A stretch of DNA of 64,000 bases from Phallus indusiatus (Eukaryota > Basidiomycota > Agaricomycetes > Phallales > Phallaceae). The DNA lies in assembly GCA_027605045.1 (NCBI GenBank), contig JAQFWX010000008.1, positions 744,001 to 808,000 of the forward strand. The letters run 5' to 3'. Shown here piece by piece: positions 37,078-48,654 of the stretch. Made by a program: the position numbers and the translations under genes. The notes under the pieces were generated by a model, which was not told where the DNA came from, ran no database searches, and saw only the letters and a list, made by a program, of their open reading frames with translations. How positions within the stretch are numbered: the first letter of the stretch is position 1; each line of letters starts with the position of its first letter.

Positions 37078-39923
37078 ATGTTCGCAGCGGAAAGAGTCCC
37101 AAAAGACGCGAACGACAAAACTGACTATTCTCGTTGGCGTCTCAAAGCAGACGACAATGGACGACACATCTGGCATTACCTCAAAACGGACGAAGAATGT
37201 GCTGCATGGCCTCAAGCGACGTACGACAAGTATTGGCTTGGTCTAGACACGGTTAGCGCGATTGGTCTCTTTCAGGCTGTTGTTATTCGGGTTCTCGTAT
37301 TTACGCATTGCTCAGAACTTGCCTACTTATCCGCCTGCAAAGGACCCGTTGTCAGCTGCCAGAAAAGGCTTCAAGTTTCTGAAAGCTCTTCAAGCTCCAG
37401 ATGGTCACTGGCCAGGCGAATATGGTGGCCCAATGTTCCTCATACCAGGCTTGGTCATCGGATCGTACGTTGCGGAAATGCCCTTTGAAGAGGAAGAAAA
37501 GACCGAGCTTATTCGGTACCTTATGAATTTGGCTCATCCTGAAGACGGAGGATGGGGATTGTAAGTCAGTGTCCGTAGAAATGCACAGGGCATGACACGA
37601 CGATTCTGGTTAGACATATTGAAGGACCTTCCACGGCGTTTGGTACTGCTCTCAATTATACTGCTGCAAGGTTGCTGGGTGCCAGTGCAAACCATCCAGT
37701 TATGGAAAAGGCTAGGCGTACGTTACACAAACTAGGTATGTTTGGTTACTTGTCATGTTCTCGATGCGATCGTTGAGTGTATGGTACAAGGTGGGGCTGT
37801 CGCCGTGCCTTCCTGGGGAAAATTCTGGCTATCTCTTCTGAACGTATACGACTGGGAAGGTAACAATCCCATACCACCAGAACTATGGTCAGTCGGTGTT
37901 CTCTATAAATGAGTTGAAGTAAGAACGATTTGGCTGTTAGGTTGTTACCTGATTCAGTTCCTATACATCCTCACCGTTGGTGGATTCACACGCGTCAAGT
38001 ATACATTCCTATGAGGCAAGCTTTCTGATCTGCTATAGAAAAACTGATTTTCTCATTCAAACTCAGCTATATCTACGGTCTTCGTTATCAAGCTCCGGAA
38101 TCACCTATAATCTTGGAATTGAGAAAGGTTGCTACAGGTCTTTCACCCTTTAACATAACACTCAAACATTAAGAATAGGAGCTATATGTCGACGACTACT
38201 ACAAAATTGACTGGCCTCAACAACGGAATAATGTTTGCCACGTTGACTTGTACGTTCCTCATACAAAACTTTTGGACTTCCTGAACGGCGTTCTTGGAGC
38301 GTACGAATCGTGCTCTATTCCACCTTTACGACGAAAGGCGCTTGATCTTGTGTATCGTATGGTATGCGAAGAGGACGAGAACACATCGTATCAGGATTTG
38401 GGACCCGTCAACAAAATGGTGAATCTGGTCTGTCGATATCTGGTGGAGGGCAAGGACAGTCATGCATACAAGATGCATGAATTAAAACGCAAGGATTTCA
38501 TGTGGATAGGTCCTCAGGGTATGCGGATGTGTGGAACGAATGGTAGTCAGCTATGGGATACCGTAAGTCGTTGGTTAATATATACTCCATTCGTTTCACC
38601 GGTCTCATAACTTTCAATAAAGGCTTTTATTGCACAAGCCTTGGTTGAATCCGGTTTGGCTGAGGACGAAGAGAATCACGAAGCATGCATAAAAGCTCTC
38701 GACTGGCTAGATCATACCCAAATTCAAGATAACCCCATTCACTATGAAAAAGCCTATCGACAAGCTACTAAAGGAGCTTGGCCTTTCTCGACTAAAGAAC
38801 AAGGATACACAGTTAGTGATTGTACGGGTGAAGGGCTAAAGGCTGTTATATATCTACAAAAACACTTGTCGTGAGTTTTATGCTTGTATACACCTAGAGC
38901 CGTATTAAGAACCGGAATATTTTATGAAATAGTTATACCCCTAAAGTGGTTTTGGATCGTCGGATGTTCGATGCCGTTGATATTATGCTGTCGATGCAAA
39001 ACAACAACGGTGGATTCGCCAGTTATGAGCCTATCCGTGGGCCTTCTTTATTGGAGTACATTAATCCTGCAGAAGTGTTTGGTAGGGCGATCCTCATACT
39101 TCATTATATTGTGAAACATTCCAATGCTCATCTGGCAGGTAATATTATGATTGAATACAACTACCCTGAATGCACGACCTCCGTGTTGACCGCCTTGTCT
39201 ATCTTCAAACGCCACTATCCTGACTATCGTCGTGGGGATATCGAGTATGTCTTTCTCTTTTGAAAAGTTAAATGATGCTTAGTGTGCGGCACTCAGGGCA
39301 ACCACAAATCCTGCTATTAAATTCTTACACAAAGCTCAACACCGGAACGGAGCCTGGTTTGGAAGCTGGGGTATTTGCTTCACTTATGCAACTATGTTCG
39401 CTTTGGAATCATTGTCGCTTGTTGGTGAAACATATGACACAAGTGGTGTTGTACGCAAGGCTTGCGAGTTCCTAGTGAGCAAACAGCGTGCGGATGGTGG
39501 CTGGGGTGAAAGCTATAAGGTATACTTTTTTATGATAAGACTCTTGAACGCGATAGCCGAAATTCTCATTTACAAAAAACCTAGTCGTGCGAGGATGGAG
39601 AATGGGTAGAACATGAGCAAACTCAGGTGGTCCAAACAGCATGGGCTGTAATTGCGCTTATTCATGGTAAATATCCAAAGCGAGAAGCAATCGAGAAAGG
39701 TGTCAAGCTTATTACGGATCGACAACTTCCTGTAAGTCTCGTCCACATGCTTTGCTCTTTGCCTTTTGTAAACAAGTGTCATATATAGGACGGTTCTTGG
39801 GCTCAAGAAGCTGTAGAGGGCATTTTCAACAAGACTTGCAGTATCGCCTATCCTAATTTCAAGTTCTCGTTTACGATATGGGCACTTGGTAAAGCTTCGC
39901 GTTATTTGAAGCAGCTCAAATAG
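37078..39923 (+). CDS. ERG7: lanosterol synthase (oxidosqualene cyclase)
   Basis: Cyclises 2,3-oxidosqualene to lanosterol, the first sterol of the ergosterol pathway, on the ER/lipid-droplet membrane. About ten short introns. The start [20 protein letters not shown] and the block [16 protein letters not shown] fit the family N-terminus. The catalytic acid lies in [17 protein letters not shown] (the family motif is DCTAE; here Ala is Gly). QW motifs that stabilise the barrel occur as [61 protein letters not shown] and [29 protein letters not shown] is also typical. The first intron splits LDT from [19 protein letters not shown]. It ends ASRYLKQLK. Full length; no break seen. Confidence 0.96.
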
Positions 39924-40085
39924 TAGTAGAATGAACTTTTAAATAACAATACCCCAGTAATATGAATTCGACAAAGTATGATGAAATCTCAGAAATTTCA
40001 GAGTAGCCGTACTTGAGTTGAGCGAGGTCTATGGACCATTGTTGTTCACTCAGAACGCGCGTCTATTTGCCCTGTGAAATCCCAA

Positions 40086-41936
40086 ATGTCTGCTTTTCGG
40101 GAGTCCAGCGTAATCGTCATCGAGTCCAGCAGACGATATATTCGCGCAGGCGTCGGTGTCAGTGATTTTCTACGCGTTCCACCAATCGTACGTATCCTGT
40201 CATTTTTTTCTTTCCTTTGCATCGCGCTTAAGAAAGAGAGATAACAGGAGGTGCCAGCACGCGTTGGACTACGCAAAACACCCTCAACGTCCAAGGTGGA
40301 AAACGAAGCTGAAATCACAAATAACAATACTCTGGTTAATGGCGCATCACGTACCGGAAGCGTTCAACCTTTCAAAGATGATGTTGAGATGACCAATGGG
40401 TATCAAGGCGACAGACCGCCTCTGTCCTCGTCTTCTACGAGAACGGCTGCTCCCAGTTCCGCCAAACACATCAGTCGTCTTCGTAAACCACTCAGTCCCG
40501 TACCGAGTGCAAAGGTGTCTGACTACCTCGTTGGACAACAATTAGATGATGCACTTGCGTCTGGTGAAAACGTTGAGATATATTGGCCGTTGGACGAGGA
40601 TGATATCCGTTGCTGGTCGCAGGTTGAAGCACTCTGGTGGGTATTGGCTTGTAAATGCTAGCTCCTGATACTTATATTCTTTCCAGGAAATACATTTTGT
40701 TCACACGTCTGGGTCTTCGCCGTAAACAGAATGAATCGCCCATTACACTTTGTGTTCCATGTTACCCACGTCCAACACAAGAATTACTAGCCCAGCTATT
40801 CTTCGAACGGTTCAATGTGGCGGCGTTTATGCTCGTAGAACGTCCCCTGATGCAGATATATTCGACGAATGTTCTAAGTGGCGTTGTGATCGACATATCT
40901 TACTCTGGAACGACGATCACCCCTGTCGTGGAGTCTCTAGTTCAGTATCATCATACGACGCGTCTCGACCTCGGTATGAAAGAATGCGAGATCTATTTAA
41001 CTCATATCCTTCGATCGCACCACAACCTAGTAGCTGCAATTTCCGAAGGAGAAACATACACAGAAGAACAACTGAATACCCAGCTATTGGACCTCACTCG
41101 TCAAATCTGGCGGGACGGTCTTATCAAAGTTCCATCGGACGGTGAAACTGCGCAACCTGAAGAAGAAGAAGGCGTGACGGATATCGCAGCTTTATTAGTT
41201 GCCGGTAGAGAAAAAGCCGCTATCGAGGCTGGTACGAAACGCAAATTGACCGCAAAGCAAACTCAAGCTGAACGAGAACGGGAAAGAGAAATAGCTCAAC
41301 TCGATCTTATACAAGTGGAATTCAAAGGAAAGACTCTTACATTGGGACGAGAGCGTCATCGATTTTGCGAGCCTTTGTTTGACCCGAGTTTGCTCAATTC
41401 GCTGGATGCGGTTAAAAAAGATCCGATGGTGGATCGAGTTATGACTTTACAAGAAGGAGTACATGTAGTTGTAAATAGTCTTCCACACCCCTATCGCTAT
41501 CCTGTTTGGAGCGGGGTGTTTGTTACAGGAGAAATTACCACGGGAGTGAAAGGTACGAAGAAACTCACTTGTCTTTCTTCCATATTTACGTCTCTCATAT
41601 TGATCTTGCGCTTTAGGTCTCAGTCCCGCTCTTCAATCAAGACTGTTTCCTTACCTTCTATTGGAACAAAGCGGTCATCGACACATCAGGATGCTCAACG
41701 TACCTGAATATTTTGGCGACTATCGTGACAAAAGTGAAGATCTCGCCGCGTATTTGGGAACAAGCATTACCGCAAAAGTATGTAATTTGAATACCAACGC
41801 TGACTGTATTCTCAAATTCCTCCTTGATTTATAGGTCGCATTCAATGAGCCAGCTAGTAGAGACTTTCTCTCTAAAGCTGACTATAATTCGATGGGACCT
41901 CGTGCCGTCCTTGAATTTTCTCCTGCTGTATATTAA
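40086..41936 (+). CDS. Arp9-like actin-related protein
   Basis: Actin-fold protein resembling Arp9, a subunit of SWI/SNF and RSC chromatin remodellers. The start MSAFRESSVIVIESSRRYIR resembles the actin phosphate-1 strand but lacks the usual Asp-Asn-Gly-Ser, consistent with a nuclear Arp that does not cycle ATP. After a disordered insert come KYILFTRLGLRRKQNESPIT, FFERFNVAAFMLVERPLMQI, the phosphate-2 region SGVVIDISYSGTTITPVVE, a charged insert (TAKQTQAERERERE) and the C-terminal FVTGEITTGVKGLSPALQSR region, with IRMLNVPEYFGDYRDKSED. It ends at MGPRAVLEFSPAVY. Nuclear role is inferred from the family. Five exons. Confidence 0.68.
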
Positions 41937-42065
41937 TACGATAAGAAGTAATGTATTTTATCAAGCGGTGTGGTAGCTTATAGTAATAAACGGTATGCCG
42001 ATGATACAAGCCTTGGCCTACACGGCGCTTGCACTGGATTTTTCAGAACCTAGACCCAGTGTCGA

Positions 42066-42707
42066 TTGAGACATCAGGCCATCAGGTATGGACCTATATT
42101 GACACGTCTCGTCGGATGCAGCAAGCTTCACGCGCAAGAGTCTTTTTTAATGCAAGCTAGACCGACAGTTAACGCATTGTGTCAAAGTAACAAGTGTGCT
42201 TACCCTCAAGCTTGTGGACTTGGTCGCCCTAATTTTTCAATCCAGTCTAAAGGCGTAGATCTTGAGCATTGTTTTATTCTAAAGCACATAAAATACTCGT
42301 CCACAGACCGAACATACCATCATATTCCTCAAAAAAGGCTCAGAATCCGTATTCGTCGTCCATCAGACCTTTCCGTCATTCTCGCCTCAGTTTTGCTGCC
42401 GCACTCGGGTATGGATCTTCCTAATCTGCCAATCTTCAATCTTTTCAACGCTTCAAACTCCCGTCGCGATCAAAACGGTAATATACCTATACTTGAGTGC
42501 AGCGCAATCGATCGTTTGACATCCTCAAACTACGAGCTCGAGACGGTGTCTCCAAGACCTGTAGTTATCTTGCGGCGGGACAGTATCTCCAAAACTAGTC
42601 GGTCTGTCTTCATGACCGGTGGGTTATCACATAGAGAGATGATGCATGATGTCTTCTCAGCCTGTTCATCGAAATCATCGAAATTTCAAGCAATAGTTAA
42701 CGAGTAG
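42066..42707 (+). CDS. unrecognised ORF, doubtful gene
   Basis: An uninterrupted 213-codon frame in a 1.66-kb gap between the Arp9-like and MLKL-like genes. It has no recognised domain. The sequence (for example SDLSVILASVLLPHSGMDLP and MTGGLSHREMMHDVFSACSS) is not low-complexity. Two shorter frames on the same strand follow (42742-43026, 43148-43465) but I could not join them by plausible introns. Real genes around it are intron-rich, so a long intronless frame is either a lineage-specific gene or chance. Confidence 0.25.
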   Translation: MRHQAIRYGPILTRLVGCSKLHAQESFLMQARPTVNALCQSNKCAYPQACGLGRPNFSIQSKGVDLEHCFILKHIKYSSTDRTYHHIPQKRLRIRIRRPSDLSVILASVLLPHSGMDLPNLPIFNLFNASNSRRDQNGNIPILECSAIDRLTSSNYELETVSPRPVVILRRDSISKTSRSVFMTGGLSHREMMHDVFSACSSKSSKFQAIVNE

Positions 42708-43596
42708 CTTTGACTGCAACCGAACTCGCCAGCATGGAATATTGAGCATTCATGCGAACACCACTCCAGGGCAAGAGTCAACCGGCAGGTCTCCAGCCAG
42801 TACCCGGCCTGTTGACTGCGACCGATCTAGGATTATCGTGTCGCCCATAGGCCCTTACTACATCGTTTCACGGGCCTTCCCGTCGCGTGCAACCTTACCC
42901 ACCGCCGTTTCGTTTGGTCGTTGGGCGATTCTCCTCCTTTGTGAGCATCTCTCGAATCGCACGAGTATATCTATCAGTTCAGATCGCCTTAGAGTTCCAT
43001 CATTGCTGAACCAGTATCGCAAATAGACGCGCATTTCATTACCGGGTATGACGATCCTTTTGTAATGTTTCGGGTCGCATGACTGAACACTGTAGCCCCC
43101 TTCAGCCGATGTCTGGTCTCCACCCCATTGTTTGAAGGCCAACAAGTTTGAGACAGGGAAGACGGCTTCTTGTACGGTCTACCAGGCACGAATTGCCCGT
43201 CCAGCGACTGGTGGCGAAGCCTACTATCTACATGTATGCGTTTGAGAACGTGAATAGGACCGTGTCGATTCTGATATCAATGAAGCGCACGCATCTTATA
43301 TATCGAGTGGGCGTTAAGGCAAGGATGATGAACCCGTCTTTCACCAATAACAACCATAATGTGAGCCAATTGGCAGACTTTTCTGTACAGGGTTCGGCTC
43401 ACAGCGACGGTGGAACCACGGTCCATGAAGATAATCTTCCTACAACAATGTGTTTTGTAGGATAAAACATAGATGCATGTATTTAAAACAGATTTACATG
43501 GAGGAGGTGCGAGGAAAACACCACCAAACTAGTCGCGGATGTGACTGCAGTGATATTATTATAAACACCCCGTAAAATCTGATGTTAGTGAAAGCG

Positions 43597-46500
43597 TTAC
43601 TCAGTCTCATTAGCGTCGACTGATCCATCCTCTGCTGTATGATAAGATATGGAGCTATCAGAATCTTGGTCAGAATCTTGCAAAAAAGTAAGAAATTAAT
43701 GGCGCAGTTACGACTCAATTAGGCTCACCGTCGGATACATCGCCTGATTCAGGTTGAATAGGACATATCAAAGGAAGACCTAAGATACGAGCAGCTTCAT
43801 CGCTTTCTGGATCAATGCCCAACACAGTGTGAGCCTCCTGGATATACTCAAAATCTTTATAACCAATACTGAGGACACGGAGGGTTCGACGAGTTTGAGC
43901 TCTGAATGAATTTGAGTCGAAACCGAGGGTGTCCATATCAGAACAATATAGTCTCTCGGACCCCAAAGGATCAAGAGACCAGTATGTATCCAGCGTTTCA
44001 TCGCGCACCGCCGGTTTCGAAATAAAAAAGTATAACTCCTTATACTCAAAAGTTCCAACAGAACACCTGAGCTTGGAAGGAAACTGGATGTGCCACGAGA
44101 ATCCAATAACTACATTGACCATATGTTTGGATAAAATCATCTATACAATGACACAATAGTAGTGGAATTGACGTACCAACGCAGACCTTACGAGCGCAAA
44201 CCTTACAAGACTTGTGCATTCCATCGGTTCTTGCAAGTAAGCAGCCAATTTGACTAACATATGCACAAGCCAATCGTTTCGAGGCAGCACGATCTGGATA
44301 TCCAACATCACATTCAACCACCACTGTCTGAAGATCATCGGTAGCCGAAGTGCCCGCTGTGTCTACAGGAATACGAATCCTGAAAACATTCAAGTGATAT
44401 TCAGTACGGCTACATGATGGAAAACATGCCATACCTGAAATGTTCACCACAATCTTTGACAGTCACTTGTTTATGCAGTATTTTATTACGAACAAACCAG
44501 CCTAATGATGATGTTTCTTCACATGGAATAAATCCTAATATACAGTGACGTGCAAAACCGTACACGCGTCTGTCACTTTTCGTGCGCAACACGCATAGCT
44601 GGCCAAATAAATTAGTATAAATTGTGGAAATATTTGAGAAGATAATTTAATATAATATCTAAATTCTGTATTAATTATGCTAAGAGTAAAAATCAATTGT
44701 GCTTGAGATATTTGCATTTTGTTGACGCTGGTTCAGGTGTACAGTTTTGCACCTGAGGCCAAAATAGTGAAGAAGCATAATTATCACCACAATTGTTATA
44801 AAGTATCAGCTTTAAAATTTTAGTCATATATTATTCTATATTGAATGAATATTTTCAATGCTAACCATAACATAAATATACTGTTTTATTATTGCCAAAA
44901 CCTCATTCTTCCACAGGACTGCACTGTCCTTTTTTACAGACATCTGTCAGCTTTTATTCTATGTTTTTCTAATGAAAGATGTTTATTTCATCCTTAAATA
45001 ATGTTTTAAGTAGCTATATGTAAAAAAATGTCATACTGAGGGTCACTGTATGGTATTTAGTGCATGTTGTCCTCCTTGTATGCACACCATTTTTTTAATT
45101 ATGACGTCCTGGTGCTAATTATATTGAAACTAACGTTAAATTCAAATTTATAATAATATACTTCAACTATTAACAAGTAGGGTTACCATGATTTCAGTCT
45201 CTGGTGGGCTGAGAGGAACATTTATCTTCAGTGGTTACCCACAGAAATTGACATGATCCTTGTTTGTCTAGAGAAGGCGTTATAAATGGGTGAGAGAGCC
45301 TCATTATCATTTCTAAATATTCAAAAAAGTATTCTGAAAACAAAAGATTAATAGTTTCTGTGAGGTAAACCGGTAAATTCGTACCGCGTTTGGTTATTTC
45401 TCTTGTATTACTATTTCTTTTTCGCTTTTCGTTTGTTTCTCGCGCTATTCGAAATCGTCTAAGTCCATATTTCTTTTTATTGTCATAGTTGACATCATCC
45501 TTCTTCCCCTAGTAATTAGATCTCCCGGTGTATATAATTCACCGGCGTAAGTGTACTTAGTTAGCATCTCTCTTAATATTAGTCTATTATCTCAATCTAT
45601 TGCTTCGCTCTAAAACCACTCGATTCGACGTTGTTTAACGAACAACAATTCTTCATAGCAACCGTCTATTGCTCTCAAGTGTTCGAGCTTAAGCGACAAG
45701 ACTTCGAATTATATTCAAGCGAGTTACTTAATTCGATCTTCAGACCAGTTTACGGCGAATTCAAATCTATTAAAACTATCTACGACAAGTTTCCTACGCA
45801 TACAAGGTCGATACCTCACAGTTTCTATCAAATCAATGCCATCTATTTCTGGATTATTCTGGTCTCCAGCTAGGCTGGCATCCCCAAAAAAACCTGATTT
45901 GTACCCAAGCCATAAATGTATTTACACTGGAGTCATTCTTAACATAATTAACACATATTATTTCAGATTACACGGTAGTTTTATCGAAGAAAAAAATACA
46001 GCAAGGGTCTGTAGAAAAGTACTAAAACAAGGCCTTTTGACAGTGTAATTAACATGAAAACAACAGGCCTGATCAATATTATCCACCAAGAACCATCCTA
46101 AACACATAATTTAATAATTTAAAATGTATCCCAATCATAATATGTCATTTTGTTTCTGAAAAATTATATGATGACATAGTAAAGACACTCCCGGCATGAT
46201 CTCCACAAATGATTCATAATTAGCCTCAGGATAAAATAATAGCAATGGATATCATAGAAATAGATTAATATAACCTATATCAGCAATATATAATTTTTCC
46301 AGACCCATGAGACACAGAAATTGGTTTGGAATATATGTATTTGTGACTTTTCCACACTTCGAGCAAAACTGTACACATGAACCTGTACTGTAAAAGTCTA
46401 AATATCTTGAACACCGTTGATTTTGACACTTCAAATTAATATTGAATAATTTAGATATTATGATAAACTATATACACAAATATTTTCAGGAATTTTACTA

Positions 46501-48460
46501 TTTTATTTGGCCAGCTATTCGTGTTGCGCACGAAAAGTGACAGACGCGTGTACGGTTTTGCGCGTCACTGTAGATGCGTTCGAAGCGTCAAGCGTATCGT
46601 TGTGTCGATCGGCCAATAGAATGTCACCAGTGCAGACAGAATATGTTGGTCCGGAGACGTCCTTCCATATAACAACATTTATGACACCATAGAGATCCCA
46701 TAAGAAAGAGGGATCCAAAGGATCATTCGACTTTTCAGACAAATGCACTCTTTCCGTAATCTTCGTCAACTCCTCTCCAGACATAATGTCAATACGCGCC
46801 GTCGTCCACTGAGAAGCAGGAACAACTTGTAAAATATTCAGCGACCATTCCTGATTTTGAAGAATGAGCTCACAATAATTATTTTTCATGCATTTAGAGA
46901 TGAGAAAAATGAACTAACAAATAAGACAAGCCCGCGTCCATCCAGAACATTCACATAACAAGAAGCAAGATATCCATCCTCGCGGTCTTTGAAACCGATA
47001 AAATTGCGAGAGAATCCCAGATCCTGCCAAGATATAATGGCATGCTGAGATATACCCTCCTCCACATAGAAACAGCCTTCCTATAAGCGTAAGGCAAACG
47101 ATGAGATACAAACAATTAGTGGAATCATGGTCAGTTCAAGCTCACAAAATATGATGTATTCTGAAATGTATTTGAAGAAGAAATTTCATCAAATATTGTG
47201 GCGGCTCACTGCATGGCGCTTATCTATGTACCGACCCAATGCATCGCCAGATCTTGGATTGAATTGTTCAATTGGTATACACCACGCTATATACATATAT
47301 AGTAAGTTTGATTTTCATTTCGTGAAGTGACATAAACGAACGGTTGTGAAAGACAAGGCCAGGGCTTTCTTTTGACGTGATTATGCCGAATAACTGTAAT
47401 ACATTTGGATGACTTGCACGAAGAATGAGCTACCGTTGGTAACTATTTCACAAGAGACGAATATATTACCGATATCGCGAGTACAACTCCTTTTCTGCTT
47501 TGAATTTCTGTTGAAAGTATAAGAATATAGCGAAAATGCGGCAGTATCGTTTTGTATCACGCACAGAATCAGCATCACGACCTTTGTAGACACGAACCAT
47601 CCGTGTCTGACTCTCTTGTTTCCATCGAACTTCCCAGTGTTCAACTTGTCTATTCGAGATATTCTTGAGTACATTTAGATCGCCCAGTCTGATTTTTTCG
47701 AACTAGCTATTTTCAGAAGACTTCGGGACGCGGGCGGGTAATTTGACTTACATCTAAGTCCATTTCGTCTGTGTTGCTGCTTATTTGTAGGCGTATGATT
47801 CCTCTAAACTAAAAGTGGCACTGGAATGAGACCAAAACTGCTTCAGATATGTTTGTACACACCATAAGATTACTCCGAAACCTTTCTATCTCATTTTGAC
47901 ATCGCGCTAATGAATCTTTTTCGCGATCAGTTGTGAAATAACCACCAAGGAATTTCGGTTTATCCAACTTATTGAATGATCTCAAGTCATTCAATATGTG
48001 TTGCAAGTATCTATTCCAACCGATTCAGGCCTTGATATTTATAGGAGCAGAACTGCATACCGGTAAAATGTTTCGCAATCTTTTTCAAAGTAATTCAACG
48101 AGGACGTGGTTTCGGAATTCTTCTTAGTCTCTTCATGGAGTATCTGCAGAATTGTTGTGACAGTAATTGTTAGCTCTTTATAACTATCTTGGTTTTGTTG
48201 CATTTGCTGATTTCTCATCAGTCGAGTTCCATGTATCCAAATTGCTGACTCACTTGAATAGGCTTTAGCAGAGTCTTCACTAGCTCTGCTGCACCCTTTA
48301 GATATGGGAATGGCAGAAGACCGCCGGCCGCACTAGCCAATTCAGCAACTTGGAAGGCATTAGACACCCAGTCGGTTTCTTTTTGTAGAACTGATACTGT
48401 TGTTGAGCCTGATGCCTCAGGCTCCTTCGGACTAGGAGATTTTTTCTTTCGAAAACCCAT
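43597..48460 (-). CDS. MLKL-like helical bundle plus kinase-lobe protein
   Basis: Large gene with many short introns. The N-terminus is a helical bundle: WVSNAFQVAELASAAGGLLP, YLKGAAELVKTLLKPI, YKELTITVTTILQILHEETK and YFTTDREKDSLARCQNEIER, like the MLKL four-helix domain often found in mushroom genomes. A kinase-like N-lobe follows after splicing: FEKIRLGDLNVLKNISNRQV, then ASHPNVLQLFGIITSKESPG and LVFH. No HRD or DFG motif was found, so it looks like a pseudokinase fragment. The C-terminal part (NPLDPSFLWDLYGVIN-like region, CKVCARKVC, an end rich in Ser/Asp) is unrecognised. It ends in DGSVDANETE. A 2.0-kb element lies in one intron (46627-44535). In animals MLKL 4HB domains act in cell death; a fungal role is inference. 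Confidence 0.65.
44543..44610 (+). repeat. left terminal inverted repeat
   Basis: 68 bp; matches the right repeat with mismatches at the ninth base (T/C) and at C/A within ACACGCATAG. Weaker inverted similarity continues inward to about 44750 (ATAATATCTAAATT is shared), ending in a second strong block, GGTTCAGGTGTACAGTTTTG, at 44730. Confidence 0.85.
46503..46570 (-). repeat. right terminal inverted repeat
   Basis: Reverse complement of the left repeat over 68 bp. The subterminal block at 46363-46383 is the complement of 44730-44750 with one mismatch in 21, so the repeat reaches about 208 bp in degenerate form. Confidence 0.85.
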
Positions 48461-48654
48461 ACTTTGGAGACTATTTGTGTGGCGTGAAGTGGTACACCGA
48501 CTGTGTGATATATCGATCTACGTCGATGGTTTAATATATGTTGAATGCGCGCTTTTCCTATGCCTGTCAAGAAGCTTCCTGTATTGCCTCTGGGAACAGT
48601 AGTCAATTGTAGCTGCATTGCGTTAAGATGCGCGCTACCCTCAGACCCAGTGAC

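Larger units (their letters stand above)
44543..46570. mobile_element. TA-flanked inverted-repeat DNA element, Tc1/mariner-like
   Basis: The ends are inverted repeats: CAGTGACGTGCAAAACCGTA at 44543 and its near-exact complement ending at 46570. The outer 68 bp match with two mismatches. The dinucleotide TA lies on both sides (44541-44542, 46571-46572), the target duplication of the Tc1/mariner superfamily, whose ends often begin CAGT. The element is 2028 bp and AT-rich. No transposase with a DDE/D pattern was found; the longest internal ORF (45631-45873) is unrecognised. It is probably non-autonomous. Confidence 0.8.

Noticed and set aside
45330..45620. LTR of a Gypsy-type retroelement inside the inverted-repeat element
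   Set aside because: TATA-bearing and T/C-rich, but no paired LTR, primer-binding site or gag/pol sequence was found.
48298..48618. 106-codon minus ORF as the BRAP2 RING part
   Set aside because: It lacks the Cys/His spacing of a RING domain and overlaps the first exon of the MLKL-like gene.
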